Below, one piece after another: positions 9,496-23,627 of a DNA stretch of 64,000 nt. A model generated the notes under the pieces. It worked only from the letters and a program-made list of their open reading frames with translations, was not told the origin of the DNA and did not search any database. The position numbers and the translations under genes are program-made. Numbering within the stretch: position 1 is the first letter of the stretch; every line of letters begins with the position of its first letter. Source of the stretch: Corynebacterium accolens (GTDB taxonomy: Bacteria > Actinomycetota > Actinomycetes > Mycobacteriales > Mycobacteriaceae); assembly GCF_023520795.1 (NCBI RefSeq), contig NZ_CP046605.1:2153438-2217437 (forward strand). The letters run 5' to 3'.

Positions 9496-10497
9496 ATGTC
9501 CCGCATCTTTCGCTCCGATAACGTGCAGGTAGGCGATCGCGTCGTGGCTCGGCGCGATTTCGGCGGGGTGCATAGCGATGTCATCGGCCATGTCCTCAGC
9601 CTCGAGCCGCTGGTCATCCGCCCGCAGCTGGTCGGCGGCTACCCTTCCGATCTCGAGGCCGTGGAAATCGCGCCCGAGCAGCTGAAGATTATCAAGCGCC
9701 TTTCGCCGCGCATGGTGCGCAATTCCGATATCCGCGCCGTCGAATATGCCACCGCCCAGGCCTTTCCCGGCAAGGAGCACACGTGGACCGCGGACGGCTC
9801 CTGGCTCATGCGCGCCGGCGATGGCGTGACGGGCCGGTCCAATTCCGCCGTCCCTCTCGGGCCCTCCGCGGGCTTCAATCCGGTGCCGCTGGCGGAAATC
9901 ACGGAGTTCTACCGCCGCCACGATCTCCCGGTGTGCCTGCTTATCCCGGAGCGCATTGGCAAGCCTGCAGAGCGCCTGCTTGCCGATGCCACCTGGCACA
10001 CCGAACCCGAAATCCTCGTCATGGTCCTGCGCGATCTCGCAGACCTTTCCGCCGAGGCCCCGGGGTCCCACCCCAGCGGCGCGGAGTTTCGCATCGATGC
10101 CCAGCCCGATGACGCATGGCTGCAGATGTACCACTTCCGCGGCCAGGCGCTGCCCGCCGAGGCCCTGGAGTACCTGCGCGCCCGCATCGAGGGCACGATG
10201 GGCTTCGGGCGGCTCGTTATTGACGGCGAGACCGTCGCCATCACCCGCGGCACCATCACCGAATCCGGCGACGGCACCGCCTGGCTGGGATACTCCGCCG
10301 TGGAGGTAGCACCCGCGCACCGCCGCCAGGGCTTAGGAGCGCTTTTGGGCCAGCACATGCTGCGCTGGGGGCGCGAGCAGGGCGCGAAGCACGCCTACCT
10401 CGATGTCTTGGCTTCTAATACCGCCGGCATTCGTCTGTACGAAAAGCTGGGCTTCATCGAGCAGCACCGCCAGATCTACGCGCAGCTGCGCGACTAG
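9496..10497 (+). CDS. GNAT-family N-acetyltransferase with N-terminal extension
   Basis: 333 residues. The first 60 form a small beta-rich domain (VGDRVVARRDFGG...DVIGHVLSL), and the C-terminal 130 are a GNAT fold with the acetyl-CoA loop RRQGLGALL near residue 276, followed by LDVLASNTAGIRLYEKLGF. The architecture matches the mycobacterial Rv0428c-type acetyltransferases, which are also next to def and xthA. The substrate is unknown. The gene starts two bases after def and so is translationally coupled to it. Confidence 0.84.
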   Translation: MSRIFRSDNVQVGDRVVARRDFGGVHSDVIGHVLSLEPLVIRPQLVGGYPSDLEAVEIAPEQLKIIKRLSPRMVRNSDIRAVEYATAQAFPGKEHTWTADGSWLMRAGDGVTGRSNSAVPLGPSAGFNPVPLAEITEFYRRHDLPVCLLIPERIGKPAERLLADATWHTEPEILVMVLRDLADLSAEAPGSHPSGAEFRIDAQPDDAWLQMYHFRGQALPAEALEYLRARIEGTMGFGRLVIDGETVAITRGTITESGDGTAWLGYSAVEVAPAHRRQGLGALLGQHMLRWGREQGAKHAYLDVLASNTAGIRLYEKLGFIEQHRQIYAQLRD

Positions 10498-10580
10498 CCC
10501 CTCGCTGCGCTGGTCCGCCTAGCCCGCCGGCCGCGGCCTGGACTAGTCCGGGCCATTGCCCGCGCGGTACTGTATTATTC

Positions 10581-11390
10581 ATGCGCATCACCACGTGGAA
10601 TATCAACTCCGTTCGCACCCGCGCCCAGCGGGCGCTGGACCTACTCCACACGCACGACATCGACGTGCTGTGCTTACAAGAGACGAAGGTCAAGGACGAT
10701 AAATTCCCCCGCGTGGCCTTCGAGGATGCCGGCTACCATGTCACCTGCCATGGCCTGAACCAATGGAATGGCGTGGCCATCATTTCCAAAGAGCAACCAG
10801 AGGAAGTCTTTACCGGCTTCCCCCACCAGCCTGGCTTTGCCAAGGACCCAGAAAAGCCCCAGGACCGCGAAGCCCGGGCGCTTGGTGCGCGCATCCGCGG
10901 GGTAGAAATCTGGTCGCTGTATATCCCCAACGGCCGCGAGATCACAGACCGCCACTACGACTACAAGCTGGATTTCCTCTACCAGCTCGCCCGCTACGCC
11001 GCGGGGCGCGCCCAATCCAAGCTGCTTTTAACCGGCGATTTCAATATCGCCCCGCGTGATGAGGACGTGTGGGATATCGAGGCATTCCGCGGCAAGACGC
11101 ATGTCACCGAACCCGAGCGCGCCGCCTTCCAGATGCTTGAGGAGGCTGGCCTCGAGGAGGTCACGCGCCGGTTTACCGAGGACCAACGCTATACCTACTT
11201 TGATTACAAGGGGATGCGCTTTCACAAAAACGAGGGCATGCGCATCGATTTCCAGCTGGCCTCGCCGCCTTTGGCCAAGCACGTCACCGGCGCCCGCGTA
11301 GACATGGAGGAGCGCGCCGGCGAAAAAACCTCCGATCACTGCCCGCTTCATGCAGATTTCGATCTGCCCGATTTCGATTCCGTGCGTTAA
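10581..11390 (+). CDS. xthA: Exodeoxyribonuclease III
   Basis: 269 residues of the endonuclease/exonuclease/phosphatase superfamily. Catalytic motifs in order: ITTWNINSVR (1-12), LCLQETKVKD with the metal-binding Glu, GDFNIAP, and the terminal SDHCPLHADF with the catalytic Asp-His pair. It cleaves abasic sites and degrades 3' ends in base excision repair. The stop codon TAA is immediately followed by the ATG of the cardiolipin synthase gene. Confidence 0.93.
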   Translation: MRITTWNINSVRTRAQRALDLLHTHDIDVLCLQETKVKDDKFPRVAFEDAGYHVTCHGLNQWNGVAIISKEQPEEVFTGFPHQPGFAKDPEKPQDREARALGARIRGVEIWSLYIPNGREITDRHYDYKLDFLYQLARYAAGRAQSKLLLTGDFNIAPRDEDVWDIEAFRGKTHVTEPERAAFQMLEEAGLEEVTRRFTEDQRYTYFDYKGMRFHKNEGMRIDFQLASPPLAKHVTGARVDMEERAGEKTSDHCPLHADFDLPDFDSVR

Positions 11391-12854
11391 ATGACCTGGT
11401 CGCTCGATCTCAGCTTCTGGCAGCTGGCCTTCCTTATCGTTGATTATTCCATCAAGATCATCGCCGTCGGCTTCGTGCCAGAAGGCCGCCGGCCCTCCAA
11501 TTCGACAGCGTGGTTGCTGGCTATTTTGGTGCTGCCTGTCATCGGCCTGCCGCTGTTTTTGCTCATGGGCTCGCCGTATATCAACCGGCGCCGCCACCGC
11601 ATCCAGCAAGAGGCCAATGAGCGCCTCGAGGATATTTCCGCCCGCACCCCGGACCACCCCAAGGGCATCCTGTCAGCCGAGGTGGAATCCGTCATCAAGC
11701 TCAACCGCGAGCTAACCGGCTTTCCTGCGCTCATTGGCCACAACCTGGGCCTGCATGCGGATTACGATGAATGCATTCGCGCCATCGCCGCGGCCGTGGA
11801 CCGCGCCGAAAAGTACGTCTCCATCGAGGTCTATATCCAGTCCTGGGACGAGGTCACGGATGTATTTTTCCAAGCCCTCGCCCGCGCCACCGCCCGCGGC
11901 GTCAAGGTCCGCCTGCTACTGGATCAGATTGGCAGTTTTAAGTACAAGGGCTATTCCTCGTTGGGGGACAAACTGACAGAAATCGGCGTGGACTGGCGCC
12001 TCATGCTGCCCATCCAGCTGCACAAGGGCCGATTCCGCCGCCCGGATCTGCGCAACCACCGCAAGCTCGTCATCATCGATGGCGAGGTGGGCTTTATTGG
12101 TTCCATCAACCTGATCAAGCGCCAATATAAAACCGATGACCGCTTTTGGATCGACTACATGGTGGAGCTATCTGGCCCCATCGTCACCGCCATGACCGCG
12201 GTCTTCGCGGTGGATTGGTACACCGAATCCGGCGAGAACCTCCCGCTGGATGAGCTGCCGTATGACGATGCCCAAACAGTCGACGCCAACTACCTGCAGA
12301 TGATTCCCTCCGGCCCCGGCTATACCACCGAGCCCAACCTGCGCATGTTTAACTCCCTGGTACACCACGCCAAGCAGCGCCTGGTGCTGTGCTCGCCGTA
12401 TTTCGTGCCAGACGAATCCCTCTTAGAGGCCGTGACCACCGCCTGCTACCGCGGGGTGGATGTGGAGCTTTATGTCTCCGATACCGCGGACCAGTTCATG
12501 GTCAACCACGCCCAGTCTTCCTATTACCAGGCGCTGCTTGAGGCCGGGGTGCATATCTACCAATTCCCCTACCCGTATGTTTTGCACTCCAAGTTCATCA
12601 TCACGGATCCAGATGACCAGGAGTTCAATCCGCTGTGCATGTTCGGCTCGTCCAATATGGATCCGCGCTCCTTCGGCCTCAACTATGAGACCACCATGCT
12701 CGTGGCCAAGGGCGATCTCCTCGCCCAGTTCAACCAGCTCGCCTCCAATTACCGCGCGGTGTGCCACGAGCTCACCCTTGAGGAGTGGAACCAGCGCGGC
12801 TTTGTCCGCCGCTACGTCGATAACGTCATGCGGCTAACTTCGGCCCTGCAATAA
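11391..12854 (+). CDS. cls: Cardiolipin synthase (phospholipase D superfamily)
   Basis: 487 residues. Two N-terminal membrane segments (about 5-25 and 37-57) precede two PLD domains, each with an HKD motif: HRKLVIID near residue 222 and HSKFIITD near 402. The length and topology fit bacterial ClsA enzymes, which condense two phosphatidylglycerol molecules into cardiolipin at the inner membrane. The ATG abuts the xthA stop. Two hairpins follow the gene and separate it from the convergent ABC genes. Confidence 0.93.
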   Translation: MTWSLDLSFWQLAFLIVDYSIKIIAVGFVPEGRRPSNSTAWLLAILVLPVIGLPLFLLMGSPYINRRRHRIQQEANERLEDISARTPDHPKGILSAEVESVIKLNRELTGFPALIGHNLGLHADYDECIRAIAAAVDRAEKYVSIEVYIQSWDEVTDVFFQALARATARGVKVRLLLDQIGSFKYKGYSSLGDKLTEIGVDWRLMLPIQLHKGRFRRPDLRNHRKLVIIDGEVGFIGSINLIKRQYKTDDRFWIDYMVELSGPIVTAMTAVFAVDWYTESGENLPLDELPYDDAQTVDANYLQMIPSGPGYTTEPNLRMFNSLVHHAKQRLVLCSPYFVPDESLLEAVTTACYRGVDVELYVSDTADQFMVNHAQSSYYQALLEAGVHIYQFPYPYVLHSKFIITDPDDQEFNPLCMFGSSNMDPRSFGLNYETTMLVAKGDLLAQFNQLASNYRAVCHELTLEEWNQRGFVRRYVDNVMRLTSALQ

Positions 12855-12896
12855 GCATTGCTTGCCGATGCCCCTCCCAACCCCGATTCCTTTCCA

Positions 12897-12950
12897 GCGA
12901 CGGGGATACCCCGCCCCCGTCGCCCGTTGCTCCCTAACTAGGGAGCAACG
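12897..12950. terminator. Paired hairpins between convergent genes
   Basis: Two perfect stem-loops lie back to back: GCGACGGGG pairing with CCCCGTCGC (12897-12923), and CGTTGCTCCC pairing with GGGAGCAACG around a six-base loop (12925-12950). They sit between cls (ending 12854) and the ABC permease (ending 12952), so each probably serves one of the convergent transcripts. The second is followed by GTTT on the plus strand. Confidence 0.75.
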
Positions 12951-12951
12951 T

Positions 12952-13728
12952 TTAGGCATCGCGCTTGTGCAGCACGAACGCGCCAAGGGCCCACAGCACC
13001 GCGGCCCAGATGAAGAATACGACGCCGCTGCCTGCGGCCTCCGTCCACAGCGCGTTATCCACTGGGGTATTAGACAGCCAGTTCTGGAAGGCGGTAAAGG
13101 GCATGTAGCTGCCGATCTTATCGCCCACGACCGGAATCATGCTGACCATCTGGTCCACGCCTAGGTACAGGATGAGGCACAGCGCCACAGAACCCGCGGT
13201 CTGGCGAATGAGCATGCCGACGCCTTGGGCAAAGGCCACCACGAGGGCCGCGGCCAGTGGGTACTTCCACAGTTGCTCGCGGCCTACTTCATCGTTCCAG
13301 GGGTCGAAGGTGGCGGAAATGGAGCTATCGGCAAGCAGATCCGTGAACAGGTACGCGCCTACCACGCCGATGAAGGCCAGGACGGCCGCAATGACCGCGT
13401 ATAAGACCAGCTTGGCCACGGCCACGCTCCCGCGCCGCGGGGAGGCCATGAAGGTAATCGCTTGGGTGCCGAAGCGATATTCCGTGGTCACCAGCATGAT
13501 GGCCTGAATCATCAGCACAGGCAGGCCCAAGGTCACCAGGAATACGACGGTAAACTCGGGCTCAATAAGTTGGAAGCCCATGTCAATGGCCTCCGGCTCG
13601 AGCGGCTCCATCAACGCGGCGCTGGTGCCGGCCCAGCCCCACGAAAACAGGAGGAATAGTGCGGTGGTCCACCAGAAGGAGCGGGTGGTACGCAGCTTAA
13701 TCCACTCGGATTTCAAGATATTCAACAT
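12952..13728 (-). CDS. ABC-2 type transporter permease
   Basis: 258 residues with six hydrophobic segments, the first at about 18-40 and the last near 235-250. It begins MLNILKSEWIKLRTTRSFWW, the usual cytoplasmic start of ABC-2 permeases that pair with a separate ATPase. AGGAGG precedes the ATG within the end of the upstream ATPase gene, and the two genes are six bases apart. The exported substrate is unknown; such pairs commonly give self-protection against antibiotics or peptides. Confidence 0.85.
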   Translation of the reverse strand: MLNILKSEWIKLRTTRSFWWTTALFLLFSWGWAGTSAALMEPLEPEAIDMGFQLIEPEFTVVFLVTLGLPVLMIQAIMLVTTEYRFGTQAITFMASPRRGSVAVAKLVLYAVIAAVLAFIGVVGAYLFTDLLADSSISATFDPWNDEVGREQLWKYPLAAALVVAFAQGVGMLIRQTAGSVALCLILYLGVDQMVSMIPVVGDKIGSYMPFTAFQNWLSNTPVDNALWTEAAGSGVVFFIWAAVLWALGAFVLHKRDA

Positions 13729-13734
13729 GGCGGA

Positions 13735-14718
13735 TTAAACCTCCTGCTCGTTGGGGCGGGCGAACCCACCGGACTGGCCTGGCTGGCCTGGCTGCGCGCC
13801 AGGCGTGCCGGCGTGATACTGCACGGCATCGCCGGTGAGATCCATGAACGCATCCTCCAGCGAAGCGCTTTTCAGGGTGAGCTCGTGCAGCGGCACCCCG
13901 GTGGAATAGGCAAGCTCGCCCACGAACTCGGTGGTCTGGTTGATGACCTCGAGCCGCGGGCGGCCCTCCTCGTCCTTGGATTCGGTAAAGGAAACGCCCT
14001 CCTTCTTGAGGGCCTCCCCGAATTCCGGAAGGTGGTTAGAGCGCACATACACCAAGGACTGCGAGTGGCCGCGGACGAACTCGTGGGTCGGCTTATCCGC
14101 AACCATCTTCCCCTTGCCAATGACCACGAGGTGATCCGCGGTCTGGGCCATCTCGGACAAGAGGTGGGAGGAAATCAAAATGGTGCGGCCTTCTGCGGCC
14201 AGCGCGCGCACGAGCTGGCGCACCCAACGGATGCCTTCTGGATCTAGGCCGTTGACCGGCTCATCCAGGATGAGGATTCCCGGATCGCCCAATAGGGCGC
14301 CCGCAAGGCCCAAGCGCTGGCCCATGCCGAGGGAAAAGCCGCCGGCTTTCTTCCCGGCGACATCGGAAAGCCCCACCAGCCCCAGCACCTCATCCACGCG
14401 AGAGGCGGGAATGCCATTGGCCGCCGCCATCCACTTCAGGTGATTCGCGGCCGTGCGGTTGGGGTGCACCGCCTTCGCGTCCAAAAGCGCGCCCACCTCG
14501 CGCAGCGGGTGCGCGAGATCGTGGTAGTGCTTGCCGTTGACGCGGACCTCACCGGCCGTGGGCTCGTCCAAGCCCACGATCATCCGCATGGTGGTGGATT
14601 TGCCGGCACCATTGGGACCCAAGAAGCCGGTGACCACACCGGGCTTTACTTGGAAGGTGAGATCCTCAACGGCGCGGACAGACCCGTAATCCTTAGTCAG
14701 TCCTTGTACTTCAATCAT
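13735..14718 (-). CDS. ABC transporter ATP-binding protein
   Basis: About 327 residues. Walker A is GPNGAGKSTT near residue 38, the signature is SLGMGQRLGLAGALL and Walker B is ILILDEPVNGLDPEG. The C-terminal 110 residues are the extra domain found in DrrA/BcrA-like exporters. The ATG at 14718 is preferred over an in-frame GTG six bases upstream; neither has a clear ribosome binding site, and a leaderless mRNA is possible. It forms an exporter with the downstream permease. Confidence 0.87.
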   Translation of the reverse strand: MIEVQGLTKDYGSVRAVEDLTFQVKPGVVTGFLGPNGAGKSTTMRMIVGLDEPTAGEVRVNGKHYHDLAHPLREVGALLDAKAVHPNRTAANHLKWMAAANGIPASRVDEVLGLVGLSDVAGKKAGGFSLGMGQRLGLAGALLGDPGILILDEPVNGLDPEGIRWVRQLVRALAAEGRTILISSHLLSEMAQTADHLVVIGKGKMVADKPTHEFVRGHSQSLVYVRSNHLPEFGEALKKEGVSFTESKDEEGRPRLEVINQTTEFVGELAYSTGVPLHELTLKSASLEDAFMDLTGDAVQYHAGTPGAQPGQPGQSGGFARPNEQEV

Positions 14719-14748
14719 GAGCACTAGAATGCCATATTTTTGGATACC

Positions 14749-15243
14749 TTACCGGTTCAATTTTTCCACCCGCCGCCGCAGGGCGGGAAAGGCGTGGCGA
14801 AATGGCGCGATAAGCGGTAATTTTTCCACCTCATCTAGGCCCACCCAGCGCAGCTCATGCGATTCCTCGTTGGCGGTGGTGGGCAGACGCAGGCCGCTGC
14901 GGGTGCGCGCCAGCACGGTGGTATAGGTCCACTCCCCCGGCAAATCCCCCGCCGGTGGATAGGGCCCGGCCGTTACTTGGGTGTCGAGCACCTCGACATC
15001 GGCAGGCGCGATGGCGCATTCCTCGTGCGTTTCCCGCAGCGCGGCCTGGGTGGGGCTTTCTTGTAAGTCCCGCGCCCCGCCGGGAATCCCCCAGGTATTG
15101 CCGTTATTGGTCCACGCGGCGCGGTGTTGCAGCAGCACCTCGCGCCCGGCGACGAGGAAGAGGCCGGCGGCACCGAATTTTCCCCATACGCGAATGCCAC
15201 TGGGGCCCGCCGCCCAGCCGTCTCCACTGTGAGGGTTATGCAT
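14749..15243 (-). CDS. NUDIX hydrolase (MutT-like)
   Basis: 164 residues from the ATG at 15243, chosen because GGATAGGAA lies just upstream; an in-frame start 18 bases earlier lacks this. The NUDIX box is intact: GGARDLQESPTQAALRETHE continuing EEC, with the Glu residues that bind Mg-nucleotide. It sits next to glnX, the same neighbourhood as mutT3 beside the glnX-glnH-pknG homologues of Mycobacterium tuberculosis. A role in cleaning oxidised nucleotides is family inference. The gene is divergent from glnX. Confidence 0.85.
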   Translation of the reverse strand: MHNPHSGDGWAAGPSGIRVWGKFGAAGLFLVAGREVLLQHRAAWTNNGNTWGIPGGARDLQESPTQAALRETHEECAIAPADVEVLDTQVTAGPYPPAGDLPGEWTYTTVLARTRSGLRLPTTANEESHELRWVGLDEVEKLPLIAPFRHAFPALRRRVEKLNR

Positions 15244-15313
15244 ATTTCCTATCCTAGCCACACACGCGGGTAAATGGTGGCGCCCAGCACACTAGGGGCG
15301 TTATTCTAAGTGA

Positions 15314-16758
15314 ATGACTGAGCAGGCAGTGCGGGTAGAGTCAGAGCGCGATGAGGACGCTCACCCCAGCGATCACTGGCTGGATGAGGTTACCGCGCCC
15401 TCTCGCCCGGCCCTAAGCGGGCTCACCCACCGCGCCATGGAATGGTTTGCGGGCCCGGCGCGCCTGCTGCGGCGGTTTTATTACTTCGCCTCCACCACCC
15501 CAGGCAAGCTTTTTACCGTCACCCTGATCCTCACGGTGGCGTTGGGAGCCGCCGGCTTATCGATGTCCCAGTCTTCCGCCGCCCGCCACTCCGACCTCGA
15601 CGAGCTGCTTAATACCACCGAGCCGATGTCCAATGCGGCCCACCACCTCTATAGCTCCCTATCGGTGGCAGATACCATCGCGACCACCGGATTCGTGCAG
15701 GCCGGCGTGGAATCAGAGGGCAACCGCGAGCGCTATAACGATGCCATCGATGCCGCCTCCATCGCCGCGACCGAATCCGTGCTGGGCACCACGCCTGACG
15801 ATGCCCGCGTGCGCGACCTCGTTACCTTCATCCAGCGCGAGCTGCCCATTTATACCGCGATGATTGAAAAGGCGCGCTCGAACCACCGCGCCGGCAATGC
15901 CGTGGCTAATTCCTATATGTCCAATGCCTCCTCGCTCATGCGCGAGCATATCCTGCCGGCGGCCTCTGAGCTTTTCCAGCTGACCACCGCAAAGGTCAAC
16001 CAGGAGCAGCAAAAGCTCACCTCGCCGCAGTGGGTGCCGCTATCAGGCCTGCTGGCCGCGGTCTTCTTCCTCATCGTGGCGCAGTGGTGGCTGTGGCGCC
16101 AGACCCGCCGCCGGTTTAACCGCGGCTTTTTAACCGCAACGGTGCTGCTCTTCTTGGCCGTTTTCTGGGTCGCACTTTCTAATTTGGCCACGTGGTCCAC
16201 CGGCCATCAGGGCTTTGAAACGGCCTCGCGCCCGTGGGATTCGCTGACAGCCTCGCGCATTGAGGCCCAGCAGGCGCGCACCTCAGAAACCCTCGCGCTG
16301 GTGCTGCGCTCCTCTGAGGAAGATACGCTCGAGCGCTTTTCTGGATCCGTCGAGTCCATCGAAAAGGCGTTGGGGGATTATGAAAGCGCGCTGCACGACG
16401 ATGACGTCGAGGTCAACGATCCCGAGCTCATCCACAGCGCCCGCGCCGCCACCGAAAAGTGGCAAGACTCGCACGAAAAGCTCATGGAAGCGCTGAGCGA
16501 GGGCGACTATGACGAAGCCGTCTACCAAGCCACCATCACCGATCCCGAGGATGGCGAGACCACCGCCGCGCAGTCCTTTAATGAGCTCGATAGCGAGCTT
16601 TCAGAGCTCATCGGCCAGGCGCGCATCGCCATGCGCACCTACTTAGAGCGCGGACTGACCGCCATGACCGCGGTCTCCTCCGCTGTCTTCCTGCTCACCC
16701 TGTGCGCCATCTTCGCGGTGTGGCTGGGCATTCGTCCCCGACTGCAGGAGTACCTCTA

Positions 16759-16759
<1 letters not shown>
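15314..16759 (+). CDS. glnX: GlnX, four-helix transmembrane signal transducer for PknG
   Basis: 481 residues. The topology is one helix at about 60-82, a large extracytoplasmic domain (83-235), two helices at about 238-256 and 266-290, a second external domain (291-450) and a final helix at about 452-473. In C. glutamicum and mycobacteria this protein relays the signal from lipoprotein GlnH across the membrane to kinase PknG. The two external domains are Asp/Glu-rich helical bundles. The stop codon TAA overlaps the glnH ATG by one base, so the two are translated together. Confidence 0.85.
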
Positions 16760-20804
<4,045 letters not shown>

Positions 20805-20807
20805 GGC

Positions 20808-22031
20808 CTACTTAAATAGGCCGGCCTCGCGCGCCTGGGCGGCGACCTCCGCAGACTTCTGCGCGATGGCCAGCTCCTCGTTGGTGGGAACCACCAAGAC
20901 CTTGACGGGCGAATCATCGGTGGAGATGACCCGCGGCTCATCGGAACGGACGAGGTTGCGCTCCTTATCAAAGTCGATGCCGTACATATCCAGGTTGTAC
21001 AGCGCGTCCTGGCGCACCTCGGTGTCGTTCTCGCCCACGCCGGCAGTGAAGGTAATGGCGTCCACGCGGCCTAGGGCAATCATGTAAGAACCGATGAAGC
21101 GGCGCAGCTGGTGGATGTAGATGTTATACGCCAGCCATGCGTCTTCATCGCCCTTATCGATGTGCTCGCGCAACGTACGGAAATCATTAACGCCCGCGAT
21201 GCCCTTGACACCGGATTGCTTATTGAGCAGCTTATCGATGTCGTCGATGCTCATGCCTGCCTGGCGCACCAGGTGGAAGATGATGCCTGGGTCGATATCG
21301 CCGGTACGCGTACCCATGGCGAGGCCGGCCAGCGGGGTAAGGCCCATCGAGGTATCGATGGCACGGCCATTGCGGATGGCTGCTGCCGAAGCGCCATTGC
21401 CCAGGTGCAACGTAATCTGGTGCGTATGCTCCGGATCGCGGTCCAAGATCTTCGGCACCTGCTGGGAGACGAACTGGTGGGAGGTGCCGTGGAAACCGTA
21501 GCGGCGGATATCGTATTTGGAGGCGACCTCGCTATTGATGGCATAAAGCGCTGCGGCCGGCGGCAAGGTATTAAAGAATGCGGTATCGAAGACCGCCACG
21601 TGGGGAATATCCGGCAGGATCTTGCGCGCCACGCGGATGCCGTCCAAGTTGGCCGGGTTGTGCAGCGGGGCCAGCGGGATGAGGTCCTCGATCATCGATT
21701 CAATTTGATCCTCGATGAGCTGCGGTTCCGAAAAGAGGCGGCCGCCGTGCACGACGCGGTGTCCCACGGCGATGATATCGACGTCTTTCGTTCCCACCTG
21801 ATGATCATCCATCAGGTCGAAGGCGCGCTTTAGGCCAAAGGAGTGATCGGGAACTTCCAGTTCTTCGGTGAACTTTTCCCCGCCGACCTTGATGGTAATA
21901 GCGCCGCTCGGCTCGCCAACCTGTTCCACCAGGCCAGATACGAGTGGATCATCCGTGGCACTAGCGGTTGGGTCCACTAGCTGAAACTTGATGGATGAGG
22001 AGCCCGAGTTGAGGACCAGTACGTATGACAT
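20808..22031 (-). CDS. ackA: Acetate kinase
   Basis: 407 residues. It converts acetyl phosphate and ADP to acetate and ATP, and the reverse. Family motifs are [12 protein letters not shown] at the N-terminus, [21 protein letters not shown] with the catalytic region, and FTAGVGEND near the C-terminus. The ATG directly follows the pta stop, so the two enzymes are coupled, giving the acetate activation pathway typical of corynebacteria. Length is normal. Confidence 0.97.
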   Translation of the reverse strand: MSYVLVLNSGSSSIKFQLVDPTASATDDPLVSGLVEQVGEPSGAITIKVGGEKFTEELEVPDHSFGLKRAFDLMDDHQVGTKDVDIIAVGHRVVHGGRLFSEPQLIEDQIESMIEDLIPLAPLHNPANLDGIRVARKILPDIPHVAVFDTAFFNTLPPAAALYAINSEVASKYDIRRYGFHGTSHQFVSQQVPKILDRDPEHTHQITLHLGNGASAAAIRNGRAIDTSMGLTPLAGLAMGTRTGDIDPGIIFHLVRQAGMSIDDIDKLLNKQSGVKGIAGVNDFRTLREHIDKGDEDAWLAYNIYIHQLRRFIGSYMIALGRVDAITFTAGVGENDTEVRQDALYNLDMYGIDFDKERNLVRSDEPRVISTDDSPVKVLVVPTNEELAIAQKSAEVAAQAREAGLFK

Positions 22032-23399
22032 TTATTTCTCTCCAGCCTGGATAGCGGTAATGGCAACGGTATTGATGATGTCCGGAACGGTAGCGCCGCG
22101 GGATAGATCATTGACCGGCTTGTTCAGTCCCTGCAGGATGGGGCCCACGGCCAAGGCGCCGCCGGTGCGCTGCGCGGTCTTATAGCCGATATTGCCGGCA
22201 TCCAGATCGGGGAAGACGAAGACATTGGCCTTACCGGCGACATCGGAATCCGACATCTTCTTTGCGGCAACACCCGGATCGCAGGCGGCGTCGAACTGCA
22301 GCGGGCCGTCCACCTTCACCGAGGAATCCAGCTTCTTGGCGGCCTCGACGGCCGCGATGGCGCGCTCGACGTCCGGGCCGGTGCCGGAAGCGCCGGTGGA
22401 GTAGGACAGCATGGCAACGCGCGGGTCGATGCCGAACTGGGACGCGGTTTGCGCGGAAACAACGGCGATTTCGCCCAGCTGTTCCGCGGTGGGGTTCGGG
22501 TTCACGGCGCAGTCGCCGAAGGCCCACAGGCGACCGCGCATGACCATCAAGAAGATGGAGGAAACCACCGAGGCATTCGGCTTGGTCTTGATGATCTGGA
22601 AGGACGGCTTAATGGTGTGGGCGGTGGTGTGGGCGGCGCCGGAGACCATGCCATCGGCAAGCCCCTTGTGCACCATCATGGTGCCAAAGTAGGAGATGTC
22701 CTGCATGGTCTCGCGGGCCTGCTCCAGGGTCACGCCCTTCTTCTTGCGCAGCTCCGCGAAGTCCGCGGCGAATTCCTCCGCAAGCGGCGATTCCAGGTGG
22801 TCAATGATATCGGCGCCCGAAATATCCAGCCCCAGCTCCTTGGCGCGGGCCTGGATATCGGATTCCTTGCCCAAGATAGTCAGCCGGGCGACCTCATCGC
22901 GCAGCAGGGCATCGGCAGCTTCAAGGATGCGATCATCATCGCCCTCGGGCAGGACGATGTGGGAGCCGGTGGAACGGGCCTGGTCAATGAGCTGCTTCTG
23001 GAAGAGGTCCGCAGACATGACGGGCGCGGTCTCCTCGGCGGCCTGCAACGCACCTGGCACGGCCTCCAGATCGGTGAAGACGCCGGCAACGGTGGCGCCG
23101 AGGGACTCTGCCTTGCGCTGCGCCAACTCCGCGGCGCGCTCTGGGGCGCCGGAGATAATGACCAGCGGTAAGCCCAGCGCGGCGGCGACCTCCGCATCGA
23201 AGGAGATCTCACCGGTGCCTTGGACCAGGAGGGCATCGGCAGTGGCGGTGGGCGCGTGGGCCAAAACATCCGCCACGGTGGGGTCGAAATCTTCTAAGCG
23301 GAGCAGCTCAGCGCCAAGACTATCCGCCAAGGCGGGAATATCGAGGCCGTCGAAACCGCGGCCGATGGAGCTTAACACTGTGGACTGGGATGCAGACAT
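22032..23399 (-). CDS. pta: Phosphate acetyltransferase
   Basis: 455 residues. The first 125 are a shortened BioD/DRTGG-like region and the rest is the PTA_PTB catalytic domain, with LPEGDDDRILEAADALLRDE, GMVSGAAHTTAHTIKP and the closing KPVNDLSRGATVPDIIN. It interconverts acetyl-CoA and acetyl phosphate. The N-terminal domain is smaller than that of E. coli Pta, as is usual in actinobacteria. AAAGGAAAGG precedes the ATG. It is transcribed with ackA, and the 228 bases upstream are shared with the divergent fprA. Confidence 0.96.
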   Translation of the reverse strand: MSASQSTVLSSIGRGFDGLDIPALADSLGAELLRLEDFDPTVADVLAHAPTATADALLVQGTGEISFDAEVAAALGLPLVIISGAPERAAELAQRKAESLGATVAGVFTDLEAVPGALQAAEETAPVMSADLFQKQLIDQARSTGSHIVLPEGDDDRILEAADALLRDEVARLTILGKESDIQARAKELGLDISGADIIDHLESPLAEEFAADFAELRKKKGVTLEQARETMQDISYFGTMMVHKGLADGMVSGAAHTTAHTIKPSFQIIKTKPNASVVSSIFLMVMRGRLWAFGDCAVNPNPTAEQLGEIAVVSAQTASQFGIDPRVAMLSYSTGASGTGPDVERAIAAVEAAKKLDSSVKVDGPLQFDAACDPGVAAKKMSDSDVAGKANVFVFPDLDAGNIGYKTAQRTGGALAVGPILQGLNKPVNDLSRGATVPDIINTVAITAIQAGEK

Positions 23400-23627
23400 G
23401 CGGATTACCTTTCCTTTGCCGTCACGGGAACACTTGGAACACGCGCCGTAACATTATGCCGTACATCACAGTTACTAGCACGTGGTGACGTCTCCACTGT
23501 ACGTGAATCAGACGCTTTTCCGCGCCCCGGCGCCCTCCTAAACTGGGGGTTGTGAGCACCGTGACAATTAATGCATGGCCACCGCGTAGAATGTGAGAAA
23601 AACCCAAAGAAAGGACACCCTGAACAG

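Noticed and set aside
23551-23566. Possible GlxR (cAMP receptor) site TGTGAGCACCGTGACA between pta and fprA
   Set aside because: It misses the central TA and one base of the second half-site, so the match is too weak to annotate.
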